Shown: positions 22,641-34,739, numbered from the stretch's first letter. The stretch: 64,000 nucleotides of DNA from Diphasiastrum complanatum (GCA_029204225.1 CM055100.1:62937141-63001140), one strand, 5' to 3'. The notes: generated from the letters alone by a model not told the origin. Made by a program: numbers and translations.

Positions 22641-23620
22641 AAAAATGGAAAAAAAACTGATTCTAATGTAAGTATATTTTTTAATTCATGATTAGTTGGT
22701 ACACCTATTAAATTTGTAACTAAAGGTGTTAATCGAAGTACATGGTTCATTTCATTTCTTAAAATAAGATTTGAATATTCAAAAATATCATTTTTATTTA
22801 AAGGACGTACTATTTGGAGTTACATCTTCTAAAATTACACGTGTGAATTTCTGGATCAAATGTCATTGCTTCATAAGGTTTTTTATTTTTATCTATGAAT
22901 TCATTAAGAGTATTTTCAGATAATATACATAATCATTTTTTTATTTTATCTATTTCATATAAGGTATTAAATTTTTGTAAGATTGGATTATGATTTATAT
23001 TATGTATAAGTATATCTTCTAAAATTGAAATATCATCATTTTGATAATCATCAAAATCATCAAAACAAGCAATTGGATTATCAAACAAAGATTTTTTTTT
23101 TTCCAATTATTCCTCTAATAAAACAAGTCGTCTTTTTAGTTGTTTTGATTGATATATCTATTAACAACATTGTTTGTAATCGAATAGGATGTAAACTTAA
23201 TAGGGATAGTGTATATTTTGGTGACATAAAAAATGAATATATATTATACGATTTTATTTTTTTTACATACTTTACATACATACCAATCATCTATATTGTT
23301 ATTTTCATAAAGAAATGTGTTTGCAATTACATAAGGTGGATGACATGTTTATTTTCAAATATTACAAATTTACTTTCATCAAAATTAAATGACGATAATT
23401 GCACAACATTTCATATTTTTTATAATTTGATTTGTTATATCTTTCCACACATTATCTAATTCATTAATCTCATACCAACTATTAAAACTTGGACTAAATT
23501 GTTTTTCATAATTAATGAAAGTTTTTTCTCTAGCTATTAATTATTTTTCTTTCATATTTTTCATTGTTATTAATCTTTCGTTCATATTATTTTAAAACAT
23601 AACTGAAAAAAAAGATTAAA
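22641..23620 (-). pseudogene. Unidentified AT-rich coding relic
   Basis: Minus-strand reading gives long runs of protein-like sequence in shifting frames: near the right end NYEKQFSPSFNSWYEINELD; then DDWYVCKVCKKNK with a C-x2-C pair; then SLFDNPIACFDDFDDYQNDD and ISILEDILIHNINHNPIL; and at the left end KNDIFEYSNLILRNEMNHVL and RLTPLVTNLIGVPTN. Composition is Asn/Ile/Asp/Lys-rich with strongly A/T-ending codons, unlike neighbouring elements. At least one in-frame stop and two or three frameshifts mark it as dead. The Cys pair and layout vaguely recall N-terminal regions of Helitron-type helicases, but I cannot name a family. Confidence 0.45.
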
Positions 23621-23955
23621 TTTTTTACATACCTCCAAATATAATCTCTCTTTCGTAATTAATGTGATATTTCTTTACGGCTCCAATTTTTGTTGATTTT
23701 GGCAAATTATAGTTTTTTTATTATATTAATAAAATTTTTAAATAGTTTTATTTTTATTAATGAAATAATATTATTTCAAAAAATAATATTATTTTTATTA
23801 ATGAGATTATATTATTTCAATTAATGAAATAATATCATTATTTTATATCATAAGAAAAAAGATCATTTTTAATATATAGAATATAATTTTTTTATTGTTT
23901 TATTGAATAGCATTTTTTGACATTATATTGTTATATATTTTTAAATGTATAATAA

Positions 23956-23956
<1 letters not shown>

Positions 23957-24005
<49 letters not shown>
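23957..24005. repeat. (ATAC)n/(TA)n microsatellite
   Basis: TACATACATACA passes into about 37 bp of TA dinucleotides. Confidence 0.97.
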
Positions 24006-24007
<2 letters not shown>

Positions 24008-24068
24008 TGGTTCCCACGACACATGCACCGTGCCACAAAACTTTTTTTTTAAAATTGAATTTAAAAAA

Positions 24069-24129
24069 AAAAAACCCTTTTTGGGCCCTCCTCTTGCCCT
24101 AACTCGAGGGTGCCCAAAAAGGGTTTTTT
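24069..24129. repeat. Perfect 18-bp inverted repeat
   Basis: The left arm (24069-24086) is AAAAAACCCTTTTTGGGC and the right arm (24112-24129) its exact reverse complement, with a 25-base loop. As RNA it would form a stable hairpin ending in a U-run; no promoter or gene is associated. Confidence 0.9.
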
Positions 24130-24528
24130 AATCATTTGCAGCCGTACTTTCAAGAGAAAGAGAGAGAAGAGGGGAGAGAGCTGTTGTGTGATGCGAGAGA
24201 ATTTGGAGTTGTTAGAGAGAGAATAAGCGCTCTAGTACGAGATGAATAGGGAGGGGATTGTGTGATTTTCCATTGTTTTGAAACATTGTTTCAAATCTGA
24301 AAACCACTCAATTGTATTGCATTTTTTGGGTCTTTTGAGAAGGGAGTGTTGGGCCTTGGGAGAGAGACGTTAGCAGTCAGATAAAACGCTGCTGTAGAGA
24401 GAGAATTTAGTTTTTCATTTATAGGCCTCTTTTATGGACCTATGTACCACTTATGTGCACTGTTCTATTTGATGGACAACATCACTTTTTTGGATATGGA
24501 TCTGACTTTATGCATATTGAGACCAGAG

Positions 24529-24542
24529 TTTTTTTTTTTTTT

Positions 24543-24592
<50 letters not shown>
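24529..24592. repeat. T15-(GT)n-(GA)n compound microsatellite
   Basis: A poly-T run, about five GT units, then about 19 GA units. Confidence 0.97.
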
Positions 24593-24594
<2 letters not shown>

Positions 24595-24604
24595 CAATTG
24601 TCAA

Positions 24605-24890
24605 TCTGCTTACCAGCAGCAATTTGATTGATTGCAAATGGATCTTCGAGATTAAATCCAAAGCTGACGGGAGTATTGATTGCTCAACTAGTAGCAAGAA
24701 GATTTTTACCCTCCTATCGTATGATGTTGCCACCAATCTTGAGGCATAGACAACCTATTTGAATAGAGTATCTGAAGAAGACATCTACATGATGTAGCTT
24801 AAGGGTTACGTGCTCAATGGTAAGAAAAATCATGTATTCAAATTTCAAAAGACACTTTATGCCTTGAAGCATTCTGATCGTAAGAATGCC
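24605..24890 (+). pseudogene. Copia reverse transcriptase fragment
   Basis: It reads LIDCKWIFEIKSKADGSID, the start of copia RT, then after an internal deletion EDIYM-LKGYVLNGKKNHVFKF and QKTLYALKHSD, the next conserved block. Stops and the deletion show it is dead. Confidence 0.75.
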
Positions 24891-25474
24891 GAATCACAGT
24901 TTTGCAAGCCACAACTTGCTACTACACAACAGTTTTCACAACAAGTTGTAATCATCCATTCCTAATCATAAAGCACAACACACAACCTTTATTATCAGCG
25001 AGCTAGCATTCCTCATATCGTTCTCATCTTAGGTTGCAGTATTGTTCACATGATTGCACATCCAGTAGCATTCATGATGGTTCCTCTTCGATTGCAATCA
25101 CCGTAAATAAAAGCACCAGTAGAGCAGGGCTGAAGGAGAGAGAGAGAGAGAAAGCAAGAAAGTATGAGGGAAAGTGAATAGGATTTTGTGACTTCCCTCT
25201 TTATAGAACCAGAGGACACTTAGGTGTACTAAGTGCAATGCCGCTCACCATTAGATTGACTGTTCAAAATGTGCACAGATCTTGGCCCTTGGAAAGACTA
25301 CCGATTTTTCCGCCACTTTATTTTAAAAAAACTTTTTTTTCCATAAGTGGGGTCTTTAATCATAGCAAGGCATTTTTCTTCCGCCCTGACTAGTAAATAG
25401 GGTTAGTACGCGACATTTGCATTCTACAGAGGTTTGCGAAGCAAATAGAGTGATATATGTACGTAACAGAGCCC

Positions 25475-25476
<2 letters not shown>

Positions 25477-25554
<78 letters not shown>
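25477..25554. repeat. (GA)39 microsatellite
   Basis: A pure GA array of 78 bp. A shorter GA tract lies near 25135-25154. Confidence 0.98.
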
Positions 25555-25559
<5 letters not shown>

Positions 25560-26580
25560 AAGTTTTAAAAATATGGCCCTTTTTAAAAAAAATTAGACCT
25601 AAAACCCAACAAAAAAACATAATTACTCCCTCTTCCCCACATTAATTACAAGCAATTAATACTTTTTTGGCCATTTTTTTAGATTAAATATATCTTCTTT
25701 TTGGTATTTTTGCTTTAAAAACAAAAAAATTGAAAATTAATTACTTAATTTTTGCTGCCGTGGGTGCCGTGGATTTTTCCTCCATGGCACGCGTGCCATA
25801 TAGATGCCATACAACGGCAAGTGAAACTATGATATATACACATATATAAATTTTTAAATTTAGTTTCAAATAAAATAAACTTAAATAATTTTTTATTATA
25901 TTAAATCATAAATTTTTTATTAAATCTAATATTGTCATTTTGAGATTATATTTTGATCAATTCTTCTATCATTCAATAATTTATTTATTATAATATTGTC
26001 AACAACATTGATAGCTATAAGTAAGTTATCAAAAGATTATTGCTCTTGTTAGCTCTAGTTGAAATTTTATCTTACTCAATTGTTCTATCATTCAATAACA
26101 TATCTATTATATTATTGCCAGCAACATCCATTGGTAAAAGTAATTTATCAAGCTTGCTCTTATTGGCTCCAATTAAAACTATTTGTCTTCATTAATGTGA
26201 AAAAAATTTTTGTTAATGAAAAATAATTTGAAATATATTACTCCATTGCATAGATAGATTTAATATGCCTCTTAATTGTGTGAGTGCAACTGGAGTGGGC
26301 CAATATTCTCTAAATAAACTTTCTAAATATCATTTAATATTGTGGTTGATGTCGTTTGTATTTCTTTTGGAATTGGTAGTCCCATTATATTCAATGTAAT
26401 AACAAAAATGAATAATAAAATATAAAAATTTATTTGAACTTAAAAAAAAATAGATATTTTAAACGATTCACATCAATTTAATTTCTATTAATGATTAATG
26501 CTAATATTAGCAAATTGAATTTAAATTCATATTCAATTCAATACACATTCATATTAATTTTAAATCTATAAATCACAACT
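25555..26580. other. Very AT-rich stretch
   Basis: No gene recognised. Around 25755-25840 a GC-richer block (GCCGTGGGTGCCGTGG and following) resembles, in inverted orientation, sequence near 24000-24035; both sit next to TATATATCAT. This could be the end pair of a decayed DNA transposon of about 1.8 kb, but the match is weak. Confidence 0.3.
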
Positions 26581-26584
26581 TATA

Positions 26585-27140
26585 TAAACATAAAATTCAA
26601 AAAATACCTTAGAATCGGCTTTATTTTTGCTTTGATCATATTTGTTTCTTTGAAATTTGATAAAAATCTACAAAAATATATAATTTAGAAATTTGTTAGA
26701 TCTTAAAAATGAGATCAATTAATGAGATAATAAATCTAGAATATATATTATCTGTTCTTTGAAATATGTGTTTGTTTAAGAATTAGTTTCTAGTTGTTAT
26801 TGATTAATTACAACAATGAAAGCAAATGTGAAAGTAACTTTAATTGAATAATGTAGAATATAAGTATATATTGTTACATATAATCATATCATGATGATTT
26901 GCATGCCAGATATAAAAATTGTGCTACTCAAAGAGCCATGTTGGAGAGCATGATTCTACATTTGTGACGAAGTAGAAAAAGAGTTTCTCTATTCCATCTT
27001 AAAATTCGAAAACACTCAAAAGTATACAATCACAAATTTTTAGACCATTAAAATCATCATGCATAGCATGCACCAAATACTAGAGCATCCATACTAATTT
27101 CTTTAATTATAGAAATTAAAATATAAGTAAAAATAAATAA

Positions 27141-27214
<74 letters not shown>

Positions 27215-28300
27215 ATTGCTAGTCTAAAATTTTGAAATCTATAAATCACAATTCATATAAACATGTGATTCAAAAAAGTAGTCCGCTTTATTTGTGACTT
27301 GATCGTATTTGTTTCTTTGAAATTTGATAAAAATCTGTAAAAATATATAGTTTATAAATTTGTTAAATCTTTAAAATAATTTTAAAGAATTATTCTTTTT
27401 TTGAAATATGTGTTTGTTTAAGAGTTAGTTGTTAGTTGTTATGTTAGTAATTTTGGCATAAAGCCAATGGAGTGGCAATTGTCTTCTCAAAAATTTATAA
27501 AACAAAGATTATGCCTTTCTCTGCAAAATTTTGCATTTTTCGATTTCGCTTTCGCTTTTGAGTATATTAGTTCTTATATGACCAACATGTAATTAAAAAC
27601 ATTTGTTTTGAAAAAATTGTACCTTTTTTTTATAATGTATAAAATCAACATATACTTTTTTGCTACTCTTCATCGATCACTGTGAAACAAAACATTATTT
27701 TTTGAATGAACCTTTTTTTGCACTACTATTATTATTATCACATACAACTGGATGACTGTTTTTCTAAGTGCATTGTCAAACTATTACTCTGACTTTATAG
27801 TGTATGATTGCTTAAAAAATTGAAGACAAATGTAAATGTGATAATAAACAATTAATTAAAAATAAAACTCAAATTACACATAAAGCATACAACCTAAATG
27901 AAAAGATACGAATACATTGCAAAACTGTTATATTGCCTTTTATTAGCATATCAAAATTGATTAATTGCAACAATGAAAGCAAATGTAGAGCTAACTTTGA
28001 TTGAATCATGTAGAATATAAGTATATCATAATATATATAATCATATCATGATAATATGCTTACCAGATATAAAGATTGTGCTACTCAAAGAGCCATGTTG
28101 GAGAGACATGATTCGACATTTGTGACGAAGTAGAAAAAGAGTTTCTCTAATTCATTCTAAAACTCATAAACACTCAAAAGTAATCTGCAATCACAAATTT
28201 GTAGACCATTAAAGACATCATGCATAGCATGAACCAAATATTAGAACATCCATACTAATTTCTTTAACTATTGAAATTAAAATATAAGTAATAAAAAAAA
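26585..28300. repeat. Direct duplication of an AT-rich block, one copy split
   Basis: Copy 1 is about 26585-27143 and copy 2 about 27230-27435 plus 27955-28300; shared landmarks include GTGCTACTCAAAGAGCCATG and TTTGTGACGAAGTAGAAAAA. The (CT)n array lies between copies. Copy 2 is split by about 520 bp absent from copy 1. No coding potential is evident. Confidence 0.8.
27145..27211. repeat. (CT)n microsatellite
   Basis: About 67 bp of pure CT/TC repeats between the two copies of the duplicated block. Confidence 0.98.
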
Positions 28301-28413
28301 ATGTCAGATTTTTCATGTTAATAGAAAGTGTATAACTAAGAAGCTTAATTATTTCTAATGTGAAATCGTACTCATAAAGGATGAAATAAAAACATTGTAA
28401 ACAAAAAAAAAAT

Positions 28414-29460
28414 TAGATAAGAGATTGATAGCATAAAGAGATGGACAAGGCACAAAGTAATCATACTCAGTTTCTTTATAAACTACCACAAAGGATCTCA
28501 CATCAAAACAATCCAGTTGTAAATTTTCCAAGTTAAGCATTATAGAGTATGATAACCAAAAAACTGAATGGGCAAGATGAAGATACAAGTTTACCTCTTA
28601 AGACATTGTACTTTTAACATTGTGCCATAAAGTTTTAGGCATAGACAAAACAACCCAATATTGGCATCAAACATATATAAGCGAATAGCAAAAATGGCTC
28701 AGTATGATGCACTGTGATTAATGCCTGTAAATTTTGCACGTAGTCGGCATCAAAAGGCAGCGTAGACACGTTTATAGTGATAGGCGGTGTAAATTCGTTC
28801 ATTGAGTGTAAGGATATAATATTTTTGTGAGGCATTCGTGAGGCAGAGACGTCAAACAAACGATCGTTATTAGATAAGAGATTGATAGCATAAAGAGATG
28901 GACAAGACACAAAATAATCATACTCATTTCTTTATAAACCACCACAACGGATCTCACATCAAAACCATCCAGTTGTAAATTTTCCAAGTTAAGCATTATA
29001 GAGTATGATAACCAAAAAACTGAATCAATTCTAGAAAATATTGTAAGAGATGAAATAGAAACTATGTAAACAGGAAAATATCACCTAAAAAATGTAGAGA
29101 CGTACACTCTCAACCCAAAAAGGTCAGTCAAACATTCACTGGACTTCGGGCCACCAATTAGTTGAACATCCAATAGACCAAAAGGCACGCCATTCAATGA
29201 AATTTGTTTACAAGGGCAAGATGAAGATACAAGTTTCTTCATCTAGTCAAAATATTGAATCAGATAGCCATGATTGAGAATTTAGTAGAAATCCTCCTCC
29301 CCTTGAGTACTCTGTTGCCCCTCTCAACGTTAAGACATTGTACCCTAACATTGTGCCAGAAAGTTTAAGGCAAGGACAAAACAGCTCAAAATTGGCATCG
29401 TACATATATAAGCGAATAGCAAAAACAACTTAGTGCATCATACAACGATTGTGAGTAGCA
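28414..29460 (-). pseudogene. Duplicated relic with LRR-like translation
   Basis: The minus strand of 28799-28996 reads MLNLENLQLDGFDVRSVVVV then YKE; the overlapping frame has CPSLYAINLLSNNDRLFDVS then ASRMPHKN. The same block recurs at about 28414-28569 with close to 95% identity. A second pair of blocks (28597-28720 and 29328-29450) is also duplicated, so 28414-28720 looks like an internally deleted copy of 28870-29450. The Leu/Asn spacing resembles LRR segments of plant F-box/LRR proteins, but no F-box is visible. Confidence 0.4.
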
Positions 29461-30410
29461 AAAGTTTTTCCTCTCTCATCTTCAAGCAGATTTAAGCTGA
29501 AATTGTTCTTATGTTGTGTTACTATTGTTGATAATTTATTAAGCACATTTTTGCAGCACATCTGCAACGTTCATCTTGCTGCATATTTTTGTAGATTGAT
29601 CACATTCAGATGCCCATCCCTGACAACAATCATCTAACAAATATGTCTTCCAATCTCTCATGTAATACAACCACAAAATCTCATTACTATTGTGTAGATC
29701 ATAGCATGATTCCATGCAATACATAACCTCGGTTTTGGGAGAAGATCAATCAAATGCCTCACAAAAATATTATATCCTTACACTCGATGAATGAATCTAC
29801 ACCGTATAAACTTATCTACACCTTTTGATGAAAATTTACAGGCTAAAGGTAAAATATCTCATTCCTTTTATGAAGACTATCGTTCTGTCGAAGACTCGCA
29901 AGCAAGTTAACAAAAATATCTAATATCTGTGCTCGTGCTTGTAAAGAATAAGAGGCTTGGCTATGCCTCTTCTATTTGAGCATTGACAATAAAATAGAGC
30001 TACTTTTATTGCGCTCTCCCTGATCTGAGCATGCTTGTTGTCTGCTTCAACCGTTCTTATAACTTTGATGTCTGTCTAATTGTATGAATTATTACAACGT
30101 ATTGATGCCCATCGCGACAATCCACATTCACAGATCGCCTGTCTGTGCACAAACAGTTATGTGGTAGCTTGCTCTGTGTTTTAACTTTCTTGTAACCATG
30201 ATCATTTGGTTCATTGTGCACTTTCTTTTTTTGATCTTACGAAAATCCCGCAGGAAATGTACTTCATGAAACCGTTATTTTAAATCTCTGATAGAGACTA
30301 CCTTTGCAACATGAAATCCGATTACAAGACCAATTGGACAGACAAAGAAGAGAGAGCGCAAGTGAGCAAGCGAACAAAGAAAGAAACGAGCGGGAGGGAG
30401 GGAGGGAGAG

Positions 30411-30413
<3 letters not shown>

Positions 30414-30454
<41 letters not shown>
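30414..30454. repeat. (GA)n microsatellite
   Basis: About 40 bp of GA repeats after a GGGA-rich lead-in (30391-30413). Confidence 0.97.
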
Positions 30455-30456
<2 letters not shown>

Positions 30457-31514
30457 GCATGCGACGGTTGTAGTATTTGGTTTTTATATTTTTAATTTTT
30501 TTAACATCATGTTTTATTTTATTAATTGAGATGACGTGGATTTTTGTGGAGCCAAAGAACTCTAAAATGCCTAAGGGCTGGTCTTGGTAAACACACACAC
30601 ACAAGAAATTAGCTCTCATATGCTCTTTGAATAAATATCATATTAATATACTTATGACAAACTACTAGTTTTGGTCCAAGGCTACTTTTTTTCAACACAG
30701 AATGGCCTTGAGATTGCTACTTTTGTTAGCGGAAAATTTGCAATTAGGCAGCTGTCTGATTCTGCCAAAAAGGTTAGCAACTGAGAACTATGTCTTGGAG
30801 CCCGCACTCGCTGGAAATCACAAACTATTTTCCACCGCTGCATTTTGTGGCTATGCTAGCATGTTCAACCGCACACACAAATCTCTAGTATCTACTCCAT
30901 AGATCAAGAGAATTCAGTCTTCATCTCTTGAGATTCAATACTGAAACACCGTGGAAATCAGTTTAGTTGTTGCAGGTTGTAAGTCGGTGAAGGATGATAC
31001 AGATTTCACTTCAACGAACCAATTTTCTGTCAACGCCTAATTATATATTGTGCGCAGAAGATAAGGCGATGTTTCCTCAAGTTATGATCCACAGCCATGC
31101 CTAATTCTGTGGTTCTGCTATGGTTAAGTCATTTTTCATAGTTCCAGAATGGCTGAATTTGGAATTTTGAATAGAATGGCACTCTCTCAGGATTAGAATC
31201 TTTGGCTTGTTTTTTATGAGCTAGACTAAGGGAGGGAGTAGAGCAAATCTAAATAGAGCCACTATATTCATCCTATTGAGGTTTCACAGAACATACTTCG
31301 TAAACCACCCCACTCATATACGTATAGTAAAAAGCATCACTCATCATTTGAATTACCAACATGACAAGTACCTAGACTCACCTTATCATGAAAACTTCCA
31401 GGATCCAAAAAATGTTGTTTGTACGATTGCTGCAAGAACCAAGCTGCTGGTTTCCATGACCATCGTTCCTCATGTTGCTTCTGCACCATCTGAAAACTCG
31501 TCACTAAAATATTT
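30455..31514. other. Downstream flank of the PORR gene
   Basis: No gene is firmly supported. A 66-codon + strand frame (30702-30902) begins MALRLLLLLAENLQLGSCLI and later has KLFSTAAFCGYAS; it looks presequence-like but has no continuation. Confidence 0.35.
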
Positions 31515-32819
31515 CTATTCATCTTGCTCGGCATTAGAAAACTCATGGTCATCCATTAGTTCACCATGGTCGTCTTGACGTCCAAAAACTCCAACAGAAA
31601 ACTTCTTTGGCATTTCACACAACTGAGAGAACCTATCCTTCATACGAACCAAGGGGCTTTTCTCTAACAACGTGGACCCTTTATATGCCTCCTTGAGAAA
31701 TATAGTGTATCTATCTCCCTTGTGTGAAACATAGAATATATTTTGATGCCGCAATAAGAATGATTGAAGCCTCTGAGGTAATCTAAAATCCTTTCGAAAA
31801 TGAGATAGAGTATCTGCAATCACTCGCTTTTGCAACGTCAAACTCAAAAATTCATGAATCAAAGCAACGTGGCGTTTTTCTGTCTCAAGAGATGGTTGTC
31901 TCATCATACCTATATCTTCATAAGGAGACGGAAATTCGCGCTCTTGGAATCTAACAATAGTGGCACTATTCCTTTTCTGCGAAGAAATACCATTTGGAAG
32001 GGTCAGCTTGAAGGAATAGGGCAACCCTTCGCCTAGCGATTTTCTCATGTCAGGATTAAGGTGCAACATCTTTTCTCTGAAAGTACAAGCCAAAGAAGGA
32101 TGCCATGATACAAGTTCAAGGAATGCACCATCACGATGATTGCCCTCCACTACCTTAAAGAATTGTGGATACTTATAGAGAAGTTGAGTCCTAAAATCAT
32201 CAGAAAGACCTAAATCTTTCTTCAAATGCGCAAGTTTCTCAATTTGAAGCCTATGACTAGTTGCCATCATCAGCAACTTTGTCAGACTCTCAACCGCGAT
32301 CGGCTCATATGCAACCCTAACCCTTTCCTCTTCGGCCAAAACATCATCAAATTCTTCAGTGAACTCAATCCATGCCATATTTTCATCATCAATGATAACC
32401 TTGAACACACGTGGATATTTTCTGGCGAATGCCGCAAACTTTTTGTTTCGGGACAAGCGCACCTTTCGCCGCTTCTTTCCGAGATCATAAAGCAGCATGA
32501 CCTGGCTCTCTTCTTTTGCCAGGATTTCCTTCACCCGCAACACCATGTTCATGTGCTTTTCCAATCTCAAAGCATTGTCCAAACCCCAATCCTTGTGTCT
32601 TTTGATGGATAATCCCTTGCTGCCTGTTGAAAGGAATGAGTTCTGAGTGAAAAAATGAAGCGTAAAACCGAGCAACGACATGTGAGGGAAAGATGTGAAA
32701 GCCATGTGAGGATGAAGAAGCATAGGCCATGGCTTGAGATGGCGCAAAGACGAGGACTGCTCCAAGTAACATGCGAAGCTGCTGTGGATCTTGATGAAAA
32801 AGCAGGCTCCCCTTCCCAT
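31515..32819 (-). CDS. PORR-domain organelle RNA-binding protein (WTF1-like)
   Basis: A single-exon 434-residue protein. PORR (plant organelle RNA recognition) proteins bind organellar group II introns or transcripts and support their splicing in chloroplasts or mitochondria. Residues 1-70 lack acidic residues except one and look like a targeting peptide; several Met codons (1, 33, 39, 47) could serve as start, and the first is chosen because it opens the frame. The PORR domain runs from about residue 72 (RHKDWGLDNALRLEKHMNMV) through AAFARKYPRVFKV, a mid block LSDDFRTQLLYKYPQFFKVV, and the C-terminal signature VIADTLSHFRKDFRLPQRLQ / SFLLRHQNIFYVSHKG / ALIHEFLSLTLQKR. Length and absence of introns fit the family. 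The acidic tail (DDHGELMDDHEFSNAEQDE) is lineage-specific. Looks intact. Confidence 0.9.
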   Translation of the reverse strand: MGRGACFFIKIHSSFACYLEQSSSLRHLKPWPMLLHPHMAFTSFPHMSLLGFTLHFFTQNSFLSTGSKGLSIKRHKDWGLDNALRLEKHMNMVLRVKEILAKEESQVMLLYDLGKKRRKVRLSRNKKFAAFARKYPRVFKVIIDDENMAWIEFTEEFDDVLAEEERVRVAYEPIAVESLTKLLMMATSHRLQIEKLAHLKKDLGLSDDFRTQLLYKYPQFFKVVEGNHRDGAFLELVSWHPSLACTFREKMLHLNPDMRKSLGEGLPYSFKLTLPNGISSQKRNSATIVRFQEREFPSPYEDIGMMRQPSLETEKRHVALIHEFLSLTLQKRVIADTLSHFRKDFRLPQRLQSFLLRHQNIFYVSHKGDRYTIFLKEAYKGSTLLEKSPLVRMKDRFSQLCEMPKKFSVGVFGRQDDHGELMDDHEFSNAEQDE

Positions 32820-33555
32820 TCCGATGATGCGCTAAAGCAGATGACGATCAATACATCCTTGCTGCCCGCGCTCGATCAAACCCTAAAACGGATCGTAAAC
32901 AGTAGAAAGGATCGCATTTTGTAGGAAATTGGAAGATTCATCGTAAAGTGTAATTTATTATATATAATGATGCTAGCACAAACTAATTATCACTACGACC
33001 AAAAAAAAGAAAGAGAGAATTGACCTAATATCATAGCAACACATCATGAGGCTTTTATCACATGCATATTTAAACATAGCTTATACTCCCTCTAAGTGGA
33101 GTGAGTGGTTGAGCACCTAGTTATATGAGGAGCTGCTCATCTGGACACCATAAGAGTAGACCTCGACCATACAAGATATAGTAGAGCGTCCTATTGCCAA
33201 CCTACCATTACGAGGAGGCATGCCTAACGTTAGTGTCCATTAGTTTTGGCCCTATCATTCATAGCTTAAGTAGGGACAATGGGATGTGCCAAGGCTAGTG
33301 ATGTTATAGCATGAAATTTATCTTTTTAGATCTAGCAATCATTTGCTTCTTACACTTGATGATTATAGCACATGAATCATTCATGAATGAGATAAATGAG
33401 AGAGGATACTTATCTTCCTTGTAACACGGGCTCGAAAAAGTTGGGTAGTGTGGTGGTGTATGATGCTTAGGCTTGCCCATCCAAGTTAGATTCCATACCC
33501 ATGCATGGGTAGACACTTGGGTCAAAGGCCCATCTAAGATATATTAAACAAAACC
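32820..33555. other. PORR gene upstream region and flank
   Basis: The PORR promoter should lie just right of 32819. No TATA box or other gene identified; the rest is AT-rich without recognisable domains. Confidence 0.35.
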
Positions 33556-33574
33556 AAAAGTGCAAATGATCTTG

Positions 33575-33930
33575 GCATATATTTGCATTGAAATCAAATG
33601 ATCAACATGAGTATAGGTTGGAAGAATCGCCATAAACTTTGAAAATCATTTGGAGAATGCACGTTAGACATAGTATTATCTTTAATGAATCCATCGTGTA
33701 CAAAGATGAGGGTGCTGAAAAGATTGACACATCAAGTAGTAGGGATATTGTTGTGAGAATTCCTCTTGATGATGGACCATTCATGGCAATATCTAATGGC
33801 GTACATGGTGATGCACATTGTGATACTACCTCACAACCTTATGAGAGAAGATGGAGGAGAGATAAACCATTTGGATCCAAGAGGACTGAGATTGCAAGTG
33901 ATAAGCACAAGGAGAGAGATGTACCTTGAG
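33575..33930 (+). pseudogene. Copia integrase C-terminal fragment
   Basis: In the + sense it reads MHVRHSIIFNESIVYKDEGA, which matches the copia motif R-DVVFNES-KD after the integrase core, then a hydrophilic linker (KIDTSSSRDIVVRIPLDD). It is bounded by unrelated sequence on both sides. Confidence 0.55.
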
Positions 33931-34059
33931 ACAATGGACGCAGATCACCTGATAGAAAACTCTGTAAATGGTATGAAAGATTGATGGAGAGCCACAACAT
34001 GGATGACTTTTCTAAATCATCAATCCAGGGAGAGAAAAGAAGAGAAACAAGAGAAAAGT

Positions 34060-34530
34060 CGTAACTTGATAGTATGTAACAATCCTGCTATACCACACAT
34101 CTTGTTGTAGGCCATAAAGTGTCTTCTTCAAATGATAAACTTTAAGCTAGTGTCGCTCAAAAAATCCATCAGGTTGATCCATAAATACTTCCTCCTACAA
34201 ATCACCATTTAGAAATACAGATTTTACATCTATCTAATGCAAAGGCCAACCAAAACGAGAAGCTAAAGCGATAAGTAATTGTAGGTCTCTTCATAATCGA
34301 TGCTCTTGTTTTGTACATAGCCTTTGATTACCGATCTCACTTTGTGTTTCGATATGCTTCCATTCGCAAGGTACTTCATCCTGTACACTCATTTGCAACC
34401 ACTAAGTTTCTTACCAACTAGAGGCTCCACCAATTTCCATGTGTCATGCTTGGCAATTGAATAAATCTCTTCTTTCATGGCTTTGACCAAAATGTCCTCA
34501 TTCTTAGCTTTCTCAAAAGTTGAGGGTTCT
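34060..34530 (-). pseudogene. Copia reverse transcriptase fragment
   Basis: The minus strand reads AMKEEIYSIAKHDTWKLVEP, YRMKYLANGSISKHK, then IDVKSVFLNGDL, EEVFMDQPDGFF and LKKTLYGLQQ: the first half of copia RT with several stops. The YVDD block is missing. Confidence 0.75.
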
Positions 34531-34739
34531 TTTCTTCGGATGATATTTGATGTAGATTGTGTGACAATGTGAGTAAATATGCAGCAACATGAATGAATCT
34601 AGATTAAAAATGGGATTTAATAAGAGAAGGAATAAATCCAACAAAAACTAATCTAAGTGAGTAACTAGCTTTATTTTGAATGGCATTATGATAATTAAAT
34701 AGTTGACAATGTTTGATTCAAGCCTTAATCTAGATCCAT

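Noticed and set aside
22681-23620. Organelle DNA insertion as the source of the AT-rich relic
   Set aside because: The translations do not resemble any chloroplast or mitochondrial protein I recognise, and the frames are too broken for a recent transfer.
30702-30902. 66-codon + strand frame with a presequence-like start
   Set aside because: No continuation, splice partner or homology recognised; kept only as a remark in the flank entry.
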